This document shows positions 1-7,826 of a stretch of DNA of 64,000 nt, piece by piece. Location: assembly GCF_000280495.2 (NCBI RefSeq), contig NZ_CP018016.1, forward strand, positions 2,046,001 to 2,110,000, read 5' to 3'. The stretch's first letter is position 1. The number at the start of each line of letters is the position of its first letter. A program made the translations under genes and the position numbers. Source of the stretch: Kosakonia radicincitans DSM 16656 (GTDB taxonomy: Bacteria > Pseudomonadota > Gammaproteobacteria > Enterobacterales > Enterobacteriaceae). The notes under the pieces are model-generated. The model was not told where the DNA came from. It searched no databases and was given only the letters and a program-made list of their open reading frames with translations.

Positions 1-474
1 AGCCAGTGGCAACTGCCGGGCGAGGCTGATTACCAAAAGTTACAGGCGCTATTCACCCGAATAGCCACAGAGAAGCACCAGCGGAGCGAGCTGGTTCAAC
101 CCCACCACCAACTCGTGGCCACGTACCATTCGCTTAACCGTAAATACTGCGAGCTGGTGGAAGAATACAAATCTCTCCGTCGGTATTTTGCTGTTACCTC
201 CGTGGTTCCATATACGGATGTCTGGACTTACAAGCCTGTGCAGTTTTACCCCGGAAAACACCCGTGCGAAAAGCCAGCGGACATGTTGAGGGACATTATC
301 AACGCCAGCAGCAGGCCCGGTGATCTCGTTGCCGATTTTTTCATGGGGTCAGGATCAGCGATTAAAGAAGCGGTGAAACTGGGGCGCGCAGCTGTTGGTG
401 TTGAACTCGAAACAGAGCAGTTCAATCAGACAGTTAAAGAAATAAACGAGCAGGTTAGCAGGGATGCTAAATAA
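1..474 (+). CDS. Phage DNA methyltransferase, C-terminal part (N4/N6 class)
   Basis: The reading frame is open from the first base of the window, so the start is missing. The visible C-terminal ~157 residues contain the AdoMet-binding segment of amino-methyltransferases: HPCEKP, then DLVADFFMGSGSAI (FxGxG motif I), then GVELE. The catalytic DPPY-type motif would be upstream, outside the window, which fits a beta-class order. Such enzymes methylate adenine or cytosine N4 in DNA and in lambdoid phages often sit just before the lysis genes, probably protecting phage DNA from host restriction. Specificity cannot be read from this fragment. Confidence 0.8.
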   Translation, partial: SQWQLPGEADYQKLQALFTRIATEKHQRSELVQPHHQLVATYHSLNRKYCELVEEYKSLRRYFAVTSVVPYTDVWTYKPVQFYPGKHPCEKPADMLRDIINASSRPGDLVADFFMGSGSAIKEAVKLGRAAVGVELETEQFNQTVKEINEQVSRDAK

Positions 475-482
475 CGAACATA

Positions 483-504
483 AACCCGCGACAGCGGGTT
501 TTTC
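483..504 (+). terminator. Intrinsic terminator after the methyltransferase
   Basis: A GC-rich stem (ACCCGC, loop, GCGGGT) followed by a run of T begins nine bases after the methyltransferase stop codon. Confidence 0.75.
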
Positions 505-614
505 TATTTTCAGGCCTCGGGAATCAACATCAGATGGCTCGTTGTTAAATGCAGCCCGAAGGCCTGAATCCCTTTCACGCACACAGCACCCCGTCTAATC
601 GGAGGTGAGAGACT

Positions 615-938
615 ATGAAAATGCCTTACAAACAAGATTTCATTGCTGCTCTACTGGCTGCAAAAGAGCAGGGTATTGGCGCAATGCTGGCGTTTGCAAT
701 GGCGTATCTCCGGGGACGCTATAACGGCGGCCCAATCATGAAAACGCTTATCGATGCCACCATGTGCGCGATGATCGCCTGGTTTGCCCGTGACCTGCTG
801 GATTTCTTCGGCCTGGCTAAAAACCTGTCGTATATCGCCAGTGTGTTTATTGGCTACGTAGGTACGGATTTTATCGGCGGCTTCATCAAACGCTTCGCCG
901 CCAGAAAAGCAGGGGTAGATGATGCAAATCAGCAATAA
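615..938 (+). CDS. S: Lambda S-family holin with dual start
   Basis: A 107-residue class I holin, closely resembling lambda S over its whole length. It assembles in the inner membrane and at a set time opens holes that release the endolysin. Three membrane segments can be seen (about residues 20-34, 45-61 and 70-90), with a basic C-terminus. The start is Met-Lys-Met (ATG at 615 and at 621), the same arrangement as in lambda. There the longer product (S107) is the inhibitor and the shorter (S105) the effector. An AGGTGAG ribosome-binding site precedes it. The gene overlaps the endolysin by 20 bases, as expected of a co-translated lysis cassette. Confidence 0.93.
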   Translation: MKMPYKQDFIAALLAAKEQGIGAMLAFAMAYLRGRYNGGPIMKTLIDATMCAMIAWFARDLLDFFGLAKNLSYIASVFIGYVGTDFIGGFIKRFAARKAGVDDANQQ

Positions 939-1362
939 AGGGATCGCCTTAATCAAGCAGTTTGAAGGTCTGCGGCTTGATGCTTATCAGGACAGCGTTG
1001 GTGTGTGGACGATTGGTTATGGCTGGACGCAACCGGTGGATGGCAAACCTATCACTAAGGGCATGGTCATCAAGCAGGAAACTGCCGAGCGCCTGCTTAA
1101 AACTGGCCTGGTAAGTTACGAAAGTGATGTGTCCAAACTGGTGAAGGTGAAGCTGACTCAGGGGCAGTTTGATGCGCTGGTGTCGTTTGCCTACAACCTC
1201 GGAACGCGCGCGCTTTCCACGTCCACGCTCCTGAAAAAGCTGAATGCCGGTGATTATGACGGCGCAGCGGATGAGTTTCCGCGCTGGAATAAGGCGGGTG
1301 GTAAGGAGCTTGCCGGGCTGACCCGTCGCCGCGAGGCAGAGTTCGCTCTGTTTATGTCGTGA
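919..1362 (+). CDS. Endolysin, glycoside hydrolase family 24 lysozyme
   Basis: A 147-residue muramidase that cleaves the glycan strands of peptidoglycan during lysis. The GH24 catalytic triad is visible as Glu16 (in QFEGL), Asp25 (YQDSVG) and Thr31 (VWTIGYG), with the typical E-8-D-5-T spacing. The N-terminus has no signal-anchor segment, so it is probably a cytoplasmic endolysin that depends on the holin for release, unlike the SAR lysozymes of P21-type phages. Two adjacent ATGs (919 and 922) could start it. The stop codon overlaps the Rz start. Confidence 0.93.
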   Translation: MMQISNKGIALIKQFEGLRLDAYQDSVGVWTIGYGWTQPVDGKPITKGMVIKQETAERLLKTGLVSYESDVSKLVKVKLTQGQFDALVSFAYNLGTRALSTSTLLKKLNAGDYDGAADEFPRWNKAGGKELAGLTRRREAEFALFMS

Positions 1363-1904
1363 TTGCAGCGCTGTTAAAGCGCTACTGGCTCCAGTTGTCG
1401 GTAATAGCGCTGGTGGCTGTGCTGGCTTTACTACTGATGAAAACGAGGACGGATCTCAGCGTATCGGAGAGCGAAAAGCGTGTGCTGAAGTCAGATAACG
1501 CGTTGCAAGGACAGGTGATAGCCACACAGGCATTCAATGTGAACCGGTTTAATCAGGTGGCACAGTTAGCAGCCAGAGCTAATGCCGACGTCGCCAGCGA
1601 TGCCGAAAACACCGTAATTGAATACCGGGAGATTCTTCGCCGTGAGAAAACCTGTGATCTGCCTGTTCCTGCTCATATCGCTGACGGGCTGCTCTCGTAC
1701 GCAAACCGTTTACGTTCCAGCGCAATGCACTCCGATTCCGGCGGCACTGACGCAGCCAGTCTTACCCCCACTGCCGCCCGCCGCATAACTTACTGCCAAG
1801 CTGTTCTATGGATTAATCCGCTGCTGGCAGCCATTGACAAAGCTAATAACCAGCTAGCTGGAATTCGACAAATAGAAATAGAGAGAGTTAGTCCAGCAAG
1901 GTAG
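1359..1904 (+). CDS. Rz: i-spanin Rz
   Basis: A 181-residue inner-membrane spanin subunit. It has one N-terminal membrane segment (about residues 9-26, LQLSVIALVAVLALLLM) and a long, largely helical periplasmic part with a pair of cysteines near the C-terminal half. With Rz1 it bridges the periplasm and fuses the inner and outer membranes as the last step of lysis. The GTG start at 1359 overlaps the endolysin stop codon. Rz1 is encoded entirely inside it in another frame. Confidence 0.88.
   Translation: MIAALLKRYWLQLSVIALVAVLALLLMKTRTDLSVSESEKRVLKSDNALQGQVIATQAFNVNRFNQVAQLAARANADVASDAENTVIEYREILRREKTCDLPVPAHIADGLLSYANRLRSSAMHSDSGGTDAASLTPTAARRITYCQAVLWINPLLAAIDKANNQLAGIRQIEIERVSPAR
1642..1788 (+). 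CDS. Rz1: o-spanin Rz1, outer-membrane lipoprotein embedded in Rz
   Basis: A 48-residue protein read in the +1 frame inside Rz, from GTG 1642 to TAA 1788. It starts MRKPVICLFLLIS and has a lipobox LTGC with Cys17 as the predicted lipidated residue. The mature part is short and very rich in proline (QPVLPPLPPAA at the end), exactly the architecture of lambda Rz1. It pairs with the C-terminus of Rz across the periplasm. The gene is too short for most ORF finders and is easily missed. Confidence 0.9.
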   Translation: MRKPVICLFLLISLTGCSRTQTVYVPAQCTPIPAALTQPVLPPLPPAA

Positions 1905-2025
1905 AGAACGTAACGTGACGAACTCCCCCAAAACTTCTTCAATTATCCATGTATTTTAAAAAGAGATTTAATTATATTTTACAAAGTGTATTTTAGTGAA
2001 ATGCGAAGAATGAAGAGGATTCGGA

Positions 2026-2937
2026 ATGATATCAATTCTTTTTGGGGCTGGAGCAAGCTGGGGTTCTGAGGAAAACCAGCCATCGCCACCGTTAGGTATA
2101 CATCTTTTTGATGAGCTAAATAAACTCGGAGGAAGTTTCTCAAAGCTTTCGGAGGCGCAAAAAAAAGAGTTTGAATTGAATGGCTTTGAGGCTGGAATGC
2201 GTTTAATACCAAATGATAGTGAAGTTATTAACCCCCTTCAGATTGAGCTGGCTTTGTTTTTAGCCCAGTACAGACCTACACTAGATAGCGCCTATGTTAA
2301 ATTATTTAAAATGTTAGGTGAGCTAAGAAAGAAAATATATATTTTAACTTTGAACTATGATCTACTTATAGAGCAATCCTTGTTCATGTGTGGTGATAAA
2401 AAAGTCGAATATGGTCTTCTAAAAGATAGTGTGTCAGTCCTGAAAGTTCATGGTTCATGTAATTTTGTTCCTGATATTAATCCTAGTATTAAAATTGGGA
2501 AGATTGTTGCAAAGGATTGTGAGTCATTCGTTGAGACACATAATCCTAGGATTTTAAATAACTATTTTGAACTTAAGTCATGGTCTGAAAGTCATTATGG
2601 ACAGTTGTTTAGTCCAATAATGTGCTTATTTAACATGGAAAAGAAAGCAGTGATGAATGCAATGATGATCGAAACATTAAAGAAAAGTTATGTAACGGCA
2701 ATCATGCAATCGAATTTTATTTTTATTGTTGGTGTCAATTATGTCCCACATGACTCTCATGTTTGGGATTCTGTTTTGTCTTCTAGCGCTGAATTGATAA
2801 TTGTTGATCCTAAGCCGTCTGAGAGTTTTATTTCCATTTTAAATGAAAAGAATGTTAACTATACGTTAATAAAAAAAGGTTTCTATGAGTCTGTAGTAAG
2901 ACTGGCTGGAATGATTAAGGTTAGATCAAGGAAATAG
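2026..2937 (+). CDS. SIR2-like NAD-binding protein, candidate phage-defence cargo
   Basis: A 303-residue protein with SIR2-fold hallmarks. GAGAS at residues 7-11 forms the nucleotide-binding loop. TLNYDLLIEQ at 108-117 contains the Asn-Tyr-Asp signature, and HGS at 142-144 holds the candidate catalytic His142. VDPKP at 260-264 sits where the late nucleotide-binding strand is expected. In bacterial defence systems such SIR2 domains hydrolyse NAD+ and cause abortive infection; that role here is inference. No second domain, signal peptide or membrane segment is seen. The gene is markedly AT-rich, lies between the lysis genes and the cos-like site, a place where lambdoid phages carry cargo, and has an AGAGGA ribosome-binding site and an AT-rich upstream region of its own. 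Confidence 0.8.
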   Translation: MISILFGAGASWGSEENQPSPPLGIHLFDELNKLGGSFSKLSEAQKKEFELNGFEAGMRLIPNDSEVINPLQIELALFLAQYRPTLDSAYVKLFKMLGELRKKIYILTLNYDLLIEQSLFMCGDKKVEYGLLKDSVSVLKVHGSCNFVPDINPSIKIGKIVAKDCESFVETHNPRILNNYFELKSWSESHYGQLFSPIMCLFNMEKKAVMNAMMIETLKKSYVTAIMQSNFIFIVGVNYVPHDSHVWDSVLSSSAELIIVDPKPSESFISILNEKNVNYTLIKKGFYESVVRLAGMIKVRSRK

Positions 2938-2940
2938 TAA

Positions 2941-3057
2941 CCGGGACGATTGTTTGAAAAGCTACAGGTTGAACGAATGAAATTCTTGGATAAATACGCC
3001 AGTCAAGAAGGACAGCAGTTCGATACCGTATCGAATGCAGTGATAGCTACAACCTAA
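2941..3057 (+). pseudogene. Possible C-terminal gene remnant
   Basis: Directly after the SIR2 stop, a frame of 38 codons is open to TAA 3055 and reads like protein (PGRLFEKLQVERMKF..., ending VIATT). It has no convincing start or ribosome-binding site. It may be the 3' end of a phage gene whose front was replaced by the SIR2 cargo. No family was recognised and it could be chance. Confidence 0.3.
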
Positions 3058-3346
3058 TATCAAACACAGACATCTGCTGGTGGCTTTTTTATTGCGCTTC
3101 GCATGCGCTAAATAATCGAGAGTCTTTCAGTCGTGAGTCTGGAGAAAGCTGTTTTCTCGGGCGGTTGTCCCATGCGACAGGTTCACATCTGAAAGGAAAT
3201 AACTGCGGCTCTGCCTGGCTTTGGCGATTCAACAGGAAAAGCGCTGCTTTTTCCATCTGAATGTCTGTATTACACTCGGCTCTGTGTGTTTGGCCGTCTA
3301 AACGTCCAAAGTGGCGCGATTTATGTCAAATTTCACCATTAATGCG

Positions 3347-3359
3347 AATGATTATCATT
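3347..3359. promoter_or_regulatory. Fur-box-like palindrome
   Basis: The 13 bases AATGATTATCATT match the whole centre of the Fur consensus (GATAATGATAATCATTATC); the outer three bases on each side match poorly. No iron gene follows; terminase is the next gene. The site may equally belong to the cos-binding region. Confidence 0.3.
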
Positions 3360-3388
3360 TAGGTACTCCCGGAGGGGGTCCAGGCCAC

Positions 3389-3406
3389 GGGGCGGCGAGG
3401 TCGCGG
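3389..3406 (+). other. Putative cos site
   Basis: GGGGCGGCGAGGTCGCGG closely resembles the lambda cosN core (GGGGCGGCGACCTCGCGG). It lies about 110 bases before the terminase small-subunit gene, the same relative position as in lambda. Terminase would cut here to give 12-base cohesive ends. Confidence 0.75.
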
Positions 3407-3518
3407 AAAGCGGCTGGTTTTCGTGATCCATGGTCATCATCATCATGTGCGCAGGTTATTGATTTTTAATCTGCCCGATTTTCAATGATGTCGAATTGTT
3501 CAAAAAGTGTTCACCATC

Positions 3519-4007
3519 ATGGACCAGGAAATTGCAGCGTTAAAGCTCAACATCAACCAGCTCGCAGGTATCACCGGCGTGCACCGCCAGACAGTCGCCG
3601 CGCGGCTGAAAAATGTCAGCCCGGCCCCCGGCAGTAACAGCAAACTAAAACTCTACCTCGTCACCGATATCCTGTGCGAACTGATGATCCCGACGGTATC
3701 CGCCAGTCTTGAGGATATGCCGCCAGGCGATCGGCTTGCACACTGGAAAGCTGAAAACGAGCGGCTGAAATTCGAGGTTGATACAAAGCAGCTCATACCG
3801 GCTGAAGATGTTGCCCGTGAGTTTTCATTAATGGCGAAAGCCGTCGTTATGGTGCTTGAAACACTCCCGGACATCCTTGAACGCGACTGCGCGCTGACGC
3901 CGGTTGCGGTCTCCCGCGTGCAGAGCGTGATTGATGATCTGCGCGACCAGGTGGCACAAAAAGTGATGGACGCCGAACCAGAGGAGGAAGAGCCAGAGGA
4001 GGACTGA
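3519..4007 (+). CDS. Terminase small subunit (DUF1441/Nu1 type)
   Basis: A 162-residue DNA-recognition subunit of the packaging terminase. The N-terminus carries a helix-turn-helix (LNINQLAGITGVHRQTVAARL, about residues 9-29), the centre is helical and charged, and the tail is very acidic (EPEEEEPEED). It would bind near the cos-like site upstream and recruit the large subunit. The ATG at 3519 is preferred over a GTG at 3507; neither has a strong ribosome-binding site. The stop overlaps the start of the large subunit by one base (TGATGG), showing translational coupling. Confidence 0.85.
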   Translation: MDQEIAALKLNINQLAGITGVHRQTVAARLKNVSPAPGSNSKLKLYLVTDILCELMIPTVSASLEDMPPGDRLAHWKAENERLKFEVDTKQLIPAEDVAREFSLMAKAVVMVLETLPDILERDCALTPVAVSRVQSVIDDLRDQVAQKVMDAEPEEEEPEED

Positions 4008-6115
4008 TGGCCAAACGGGCATCTGCCAGGGGGATCCGCCGCGATGTCTCCGGCATTTTACGTGCCCCACGTCGTATGAAGGTGGCTGATGCGGTCAGTT
4101 CATACATGCGCGTGCCGATGGGCGCGGGTAACTCCGTTCCGTGGGATCCTAATCTTGCTCCCTACATCATCGAGCCGATGAATTGCCTTGCGTCCAGGGA
4201 ATACGATGCGGTGGTGTTCGTCGGGCCTGCACGAACCGGCAAAACCATCGGCCTGATTGATGGCTGGATTGTATATAACATCGTCTGCGATCCGGCGGAT
4301 ATGCTGGTGATACAGGTTTCAGAGGAGAAAGCGCGGGAGCACTCCAAGAAACGCCTCGACCGCACCTTCCGCTGCAGCCCGGAAGTTAAATCACGGCTGA
4401 GTCCGCGCCGCAATGACAATAATGTCCACGACCGGACATTCCGGGCAGGTAACTACCTGAAACTCGGCTGGCCCTCGGTCAATATCATGTCATCGTCGGA
4501 TTATAAAAGCGTGGCCTTAACCGACTATGACCGCTTTCCCGAAGACATCGACGGGGAGGGCGATGCATTTTCCCTCGGTTCAAAGCGTACGACCACGTTT
4601 ATGTCCGGCGGCATGACGCTCGTGGAAAGTTCACCCGGCCGCGACATTCGCGACACAAAATGGCGGCCTGCTACCGCACATGAAGCGCCGCCAACGACCG
4701 GCATCCTGTCCCTCTTCAACCGTGGCGATCGCCGTCGCCTGTACTGGCAGTGCCCGCATTGCCACGAATATTTTCAGCCTGAAATTGCCAATATGACCGG
4801 CTACAGGGAATCGCCTGATCCCGTTCTGGCAAGTGAAGCCGCTTATCTCCAGTGCCCGGCATGCCAGGGAAAAATTACACCGGAGATGAAGCGCGAACTG
4901 AACATCCGGCATGTCTGGCTTCGCGACGGGGAAAAAATAGACCGGGACGGTAACCGGTATGGCGAACCGCGTCGCTCACGTATTGCTTCCTTCTGGATGG
5001 AGGGACCGGCAGCGGCTTACCAGACATGGGCGCAGATGATTTACAAATTCCTGACAGCAGAGCAGGAGTATGAAGCGACACAGAGCGAAGAGACGTTAAA
5101 AACGGTGGTAAACACCGACTTCGGGCGGCCCTATCTCCCGCGCGCCAGCATGGAGCAGCGTAAAAGCGAACTGCTGGAGCAGCGGGCGGAGGTTGTACCG
5201 AAACGGTCCGTCCCGGATGGCGTGTGTTTTATTGTGGCAACCGTCGATGTGCAGGCCGGGAAAAACCGCCGTTTCGTGGTTCAGGTCACGGGCTACGGTG
5301 CGCAGGGTGAGCGCTGGATTGTTGATCGCTACAACATCCGCCAGTCACTGCGCATTAACGGTGACGGGGAAAGTTATCAGGTTGACCCGTCGGGTTACCC
5401 GGAGGACTGGGATTTGCTTCTGAGCGATGTGTTTGAAAAATCCTGGCCGCTTGCCAGTGACCCGACAAAACGCATGCGGCTTATGGCAATGGCCGTTGAC
5501 TCCGGCGGGGAGGATGGTGTTACCGACAACGCGTACAAATTCTGGCGTAAGTGCCGCCGGGAAGGCCTTGGCAAACGGGTGTTTCTGTTCAAAGGGGACA
5601 GCCAGCGCCGGGCTAAATTGATCACCCGGACTTTTCCGGATAACACCGGAAGGACCGCGCGCCGGGCTAAAGCCGCCGGTGATGTTCCGCTTTATCTGCT
5701 CCAGACCGACTCCCTTAAGGATCGTGTGAATAACGCCCTGTGGCGGGATTCGCCGGGGCCGGGTTATGTCCATTTTCCTGAATGGCTGGGAGCGTGGTTT
5801 TACGACGAACTGACTTATGAGGAGCGTTCTGCTGATGGCAAATGGAGCAAACCCGGACGAGGCGCGAACGAAGCCTTTGACCTGCTGGTCTACGCCGATG
5901 CACTGGCGATCCTTCACGGCTACGAAAAGATTAAATGGCCGGGTGCGCCAGACTGGGCACGGCGGGAAACGTGGCTGGAGGACGCGCCGCCGGAAACTGG
6001 CGAAGCGACACCCACGGCGCCTGAGCAACCCAATCCGGTAGCCAAACCCCGGCGCAAGAAGCCGCAATCTGAAACAGAAAACAATCCGTGGGCTACGTCA
6101 GGAGGCTGGCTGTGA
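4007..6115 (+). CDS. Terminase large subunit (lambda gpA family)
   Basis: A 702-residue packaging motor and nuclease. The Walker A loop GPARTGKT is at residues 73-80 and a Walker B-like segment around LTDYDRF follows. A zinc-finger-like pair CPHC/CPAC (about residues 248 and 285) and a C-terminal RNase H-type nuclease part (ATVDVQAG, then AVDSGGEDG) complete the domain order of gpA. It cuts concatemers at cos and drives DNA into the prohead through the portal. The C-terminal ~40 residues are Pro/Lys-rich and could be the portal-binding tail. The stop overlaps the GTG start of the next gene. Confidence 0.93.
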   Translation: MAKRASARGIRRDVSGILRAPRRMKVADAVSSYMRVPMGAGNSVPWDPNLAPYIIEPMNCLASREYDAVVFVGPARTGKTIGLIDGWIVYNIVCDPADMLVIQVSEEKAREHSKKRLDRTFRCSPEVKSRLSPRRNDNNVHDRTFRAGNYLKLGWPSVNIMSSSDYKSVALTDYDRFPEDIDGEGDAFSLGSKRTTTFMSGGMTLVESSPGRDIRDTKWRPATAHEAPPTTGILSLFNRGDRRRLYWQCPHCHEYFQPEIANMTGYRESPDPVLASEAAYLQCPACQGKITPEMKRELNIRHVWLRDGEKIDRDGNRYGEPRRSRIASFWMEGPAAAYQTWAQMIYKFLTAEQEYEATQSEETLKTVVNTDFGRPYLPRASMEQRKSELLEQRAEVVPKRSVPDGVCFIVATVDVQAGKNRRFVVQVTGYGAQGERWIVDRYNIRQSLRINGDGESYQVDPSGYPEDWDLLLSDVFEKSWPLASDPTKRMRLMAMAVDSGGEDGVTDNAYKFWRKCRREGLGKRVFLFKGDSQRRAKLITRTFPDNTGRTARRAKAAGDVPLYLLQTDSLKDRVNNALWRDSPGPGYVHFPEWLGAWFYDELTYEERSADGKWSKPGRGANEAFDLLVYADALAILHGYEKIKWPGAPDWARRETWLEDAPPETGEATPTAPEQPNPVAKPRRKKPQSETENNPWATSGGWL

Positions 6116-6327
6116 ACCAGAGTGATATTGAGGCCATGATCCAGCGTTATACCGACGCAGAAATGGCGGTGCTGGGCGGTAAGTCCATCACCTTTAACGG
6201 GCAACAGATGAGCTTTGAAAATCTTGCCGAGATCCGCAAGGGGCGGCAGGAGTGGGAGCGTCGTCTGGCCGCCATCAGTAACAAACGCCGGGGCAATCCG
6301 GGCTACAAACTGGCGAGGTTCGGATGA
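6112..6327 (+). CDS. gpW-like head-tail joining protein
   Basis: A 71-residue protein of the gpW family (NQSDIEAMIQRYTDAEMAVLGGKSI). In lambda gpW is added to the filled head as an adaptor below the portal and stabilises packaged DNA. The start is GTG 6112, chosen because GGAGGCT at 6101-6107 gives good spacing and the codon overlaps the terminase stop (GTGA). The last codons overlap the portal start by four bases. Confidence 0.85.
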   Translation: MNQSDIEAMIQRYTDAEMAVLGGKSITFNGQQMSFENLAEIRKGRQEWERRLAAISNKRRGNPGYKLARFG

Positions 6328-7826
6328 CCATTCTGGACGATGCAATCGGCATATTTTCTCCGGCATGGAAAGCATCACGGCTGCGGGCCAGGGCCGTTAT
6401 TCAGGCATACGAGGCGGCTCGGCCGTCACGGACACACAAGGCCCGCCGGGAAAATCGCTCGGCTAACCAGCTGAGCCAGATGGGGGCGGCCTCTCTGCGT
6501 GAGCAGGCCCGCTGGCTGGATAACAATAACGATCTGGTGATCGGCATTTTCGACAAGCTCGAAGAGCGGGTGGTGGGTGCCAACGGGATCGTTGTTGAGC
6601 CTCACCCGAAAATGAGCAACGGGAAGATTGCCAAAAAGCTGGTGGTGGATATCCGTAAAAAATTTGCCGAATGGTCTGTTAAGCCTGAGGTCACCGGCCA
6701 GTTTACCCGCCCCATGCTGGAGCGCCTCATGCTCCGCAGCTGGCTGCGGGACGGTGAAGTATTTGCCCAGATGGTCAGCGGTACCGGCAACAGCCTTGTT
6801 CCCTCTGCGCGGATCCCGTTCTGGCTCGAGGCGCTTGAGGCGGATTTTGTCCCGATGACCAGCGACGAATCCCGGAAACTGAGCCAGGGCGTTTTTCTGG
6901 ATGACTGGGGACGCCCGAAAGCGTACCAGGTTTATAAAATCCTGCCCGTTACCGGGAAGCAACTCGATACGAAGAACGTTGATGCAGAAAACATGCTGCA
7001 CCTGAAGTATACCCGCCGTCTACACCAGACCCGTGGCAATTCGTTGCTCTCCGGCGTGCTGATGCGGCTCAGCGCACTGAAAGAGTATGAGGATTCGGAG
7101 CTGATTGCCGCCCGGATTGCCGCCGCGCTGGGGATGTATATCAAAAAAGGGGACGGGCAGAGTTACGAAGAAGACAGCGCCGGAAAGGATGACCGCGAGC
7201 TGATGATCCAGCCGGGCATGCTGTATGACGACCTGCAACCGGGTGAAGAGATTGGAATGATTAAATCAGACCGTCCCAATCCGAACCTGGAAACATTCCG
7301 CAACGGGCAGCTGCGTGCCGTCGCCGCCGGAACCCGCCTCAGCTTTTCGAGTGCCGCACGAAACTACAACGGCACCTACAGTGCGCAGCGGCAGGAGCTG
7401 GTGGAGTCCACCGACGGCTATCTCATCCTGCAGAACTGGTTTATTGGCGCGATAACCCGCCCCATGTACCGGGCCTGGCTGAAAATGGCTGTGGCCTCCG
7501 GCGAAATCACGGTACCGCGTGGCACGGACATGGACACGCTTTATAACGCGGTTTATTCCGGTCCGGTGATGCCGTGGATTGACCCGGTCAAAGAGGCGAA
7601 TGCCTGGAAAACACAAATCAGGGGTGGCGCGGCGACGGAATCTGACTGGGTGCGTGCCAGCGGGCGCAATCCGGACGATGTCAAAGCGCGCCGGAAAGCT
7701 GAAATCGATGAAAACAAAGAACTGGGGCTGGTGTTTGATACAGACCCTTCCAACGATAAAGGAGGCACCAGTGCCGAAGTCAAAGAACCGGGCGCCCCAC
7801 CGTCCGAAAGCCAGCGCAAGAAGTAA
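6324..7826 (+). CDS. Portal protein (lambda gpB family)
   Basis: A 500-residue portal subunit. Twelve copies form the DNA channel at one capsid vertex, on which the terminase docks and the tail later attaches. Family features are visible throughout: SQMGAASLREQARWLDNNNDL near the N-terminus, LKYTRRLHQTRGNSLLSGVL in the centre, and LSFSSAARNYNGTYSAQRQELVE in the second half. The C-terminal ~30 residues are charged and low in complexity. Its 3' end overlaps the next gene by 56 bases in a different frame, so the two are translated close together. Confidence 0.93.
   Translation: MTILDDAIGIFSPAWKASRLRARAVIQAYEAARPSRTHKARRENRSANQLSQMGAASLREQARWLDNNNDLVIGIFDKLEERVVGANGIVVEPHPKMSNGKIAKKLVVDIRKKFAEWSVKPEVTGQFTRPMLERLMLRSWLRDGEVFAQMVSGTGNSLVPSARIPFWLEALEADFVPMTSDESRKLSQGVFLDDWGRPKAYQVYKILPVTGKQLDTKNVDAENMLHLKYTRRLHQTRGNSLLSGVLMRLSALKEYEDSELIAARIAAALGMYIKKGDGQSYEEDSAGKDDRELMIQPGMLYDDLQPGEEIGMIKSDRPNPNLETFRNGQLRAVAAGTRLSFSSAARNYNGTYSAQRQELVESTDGYLILQNWFIGAITRPMYRAWLKMAVASGEITVPRGTDMDTLYNAVYSGPVMPWIDPVKEANAWKTQIRGGAATESDWVRASGRNPDDVKARRKAEIDENKELGLVFDTDPSNDKGGTSAEVKEPGAPPSESQRKK

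Larger units (their letters stand above)
3058..3518. other. Non-coding region between cargo gene and terminase
   Basis: About 460 bases without a credible gene. It holds the cos-like site at 3389-3406, a 13-bp Fur-like palindrome at 3347-3359, and an unexplained stretch (3115-3340) with no reading frame worth reporting. In lambda the corresponding region carries cosQ, cosN and cosB, bound by terminase and IHF. Confidence 0.7.

Noticed and set aside
5345..6067. A 240-codon frame antisense to the terminase large subunit
   Set aside because: Antisense shadow of a strongly conserved gene; no independent signals.
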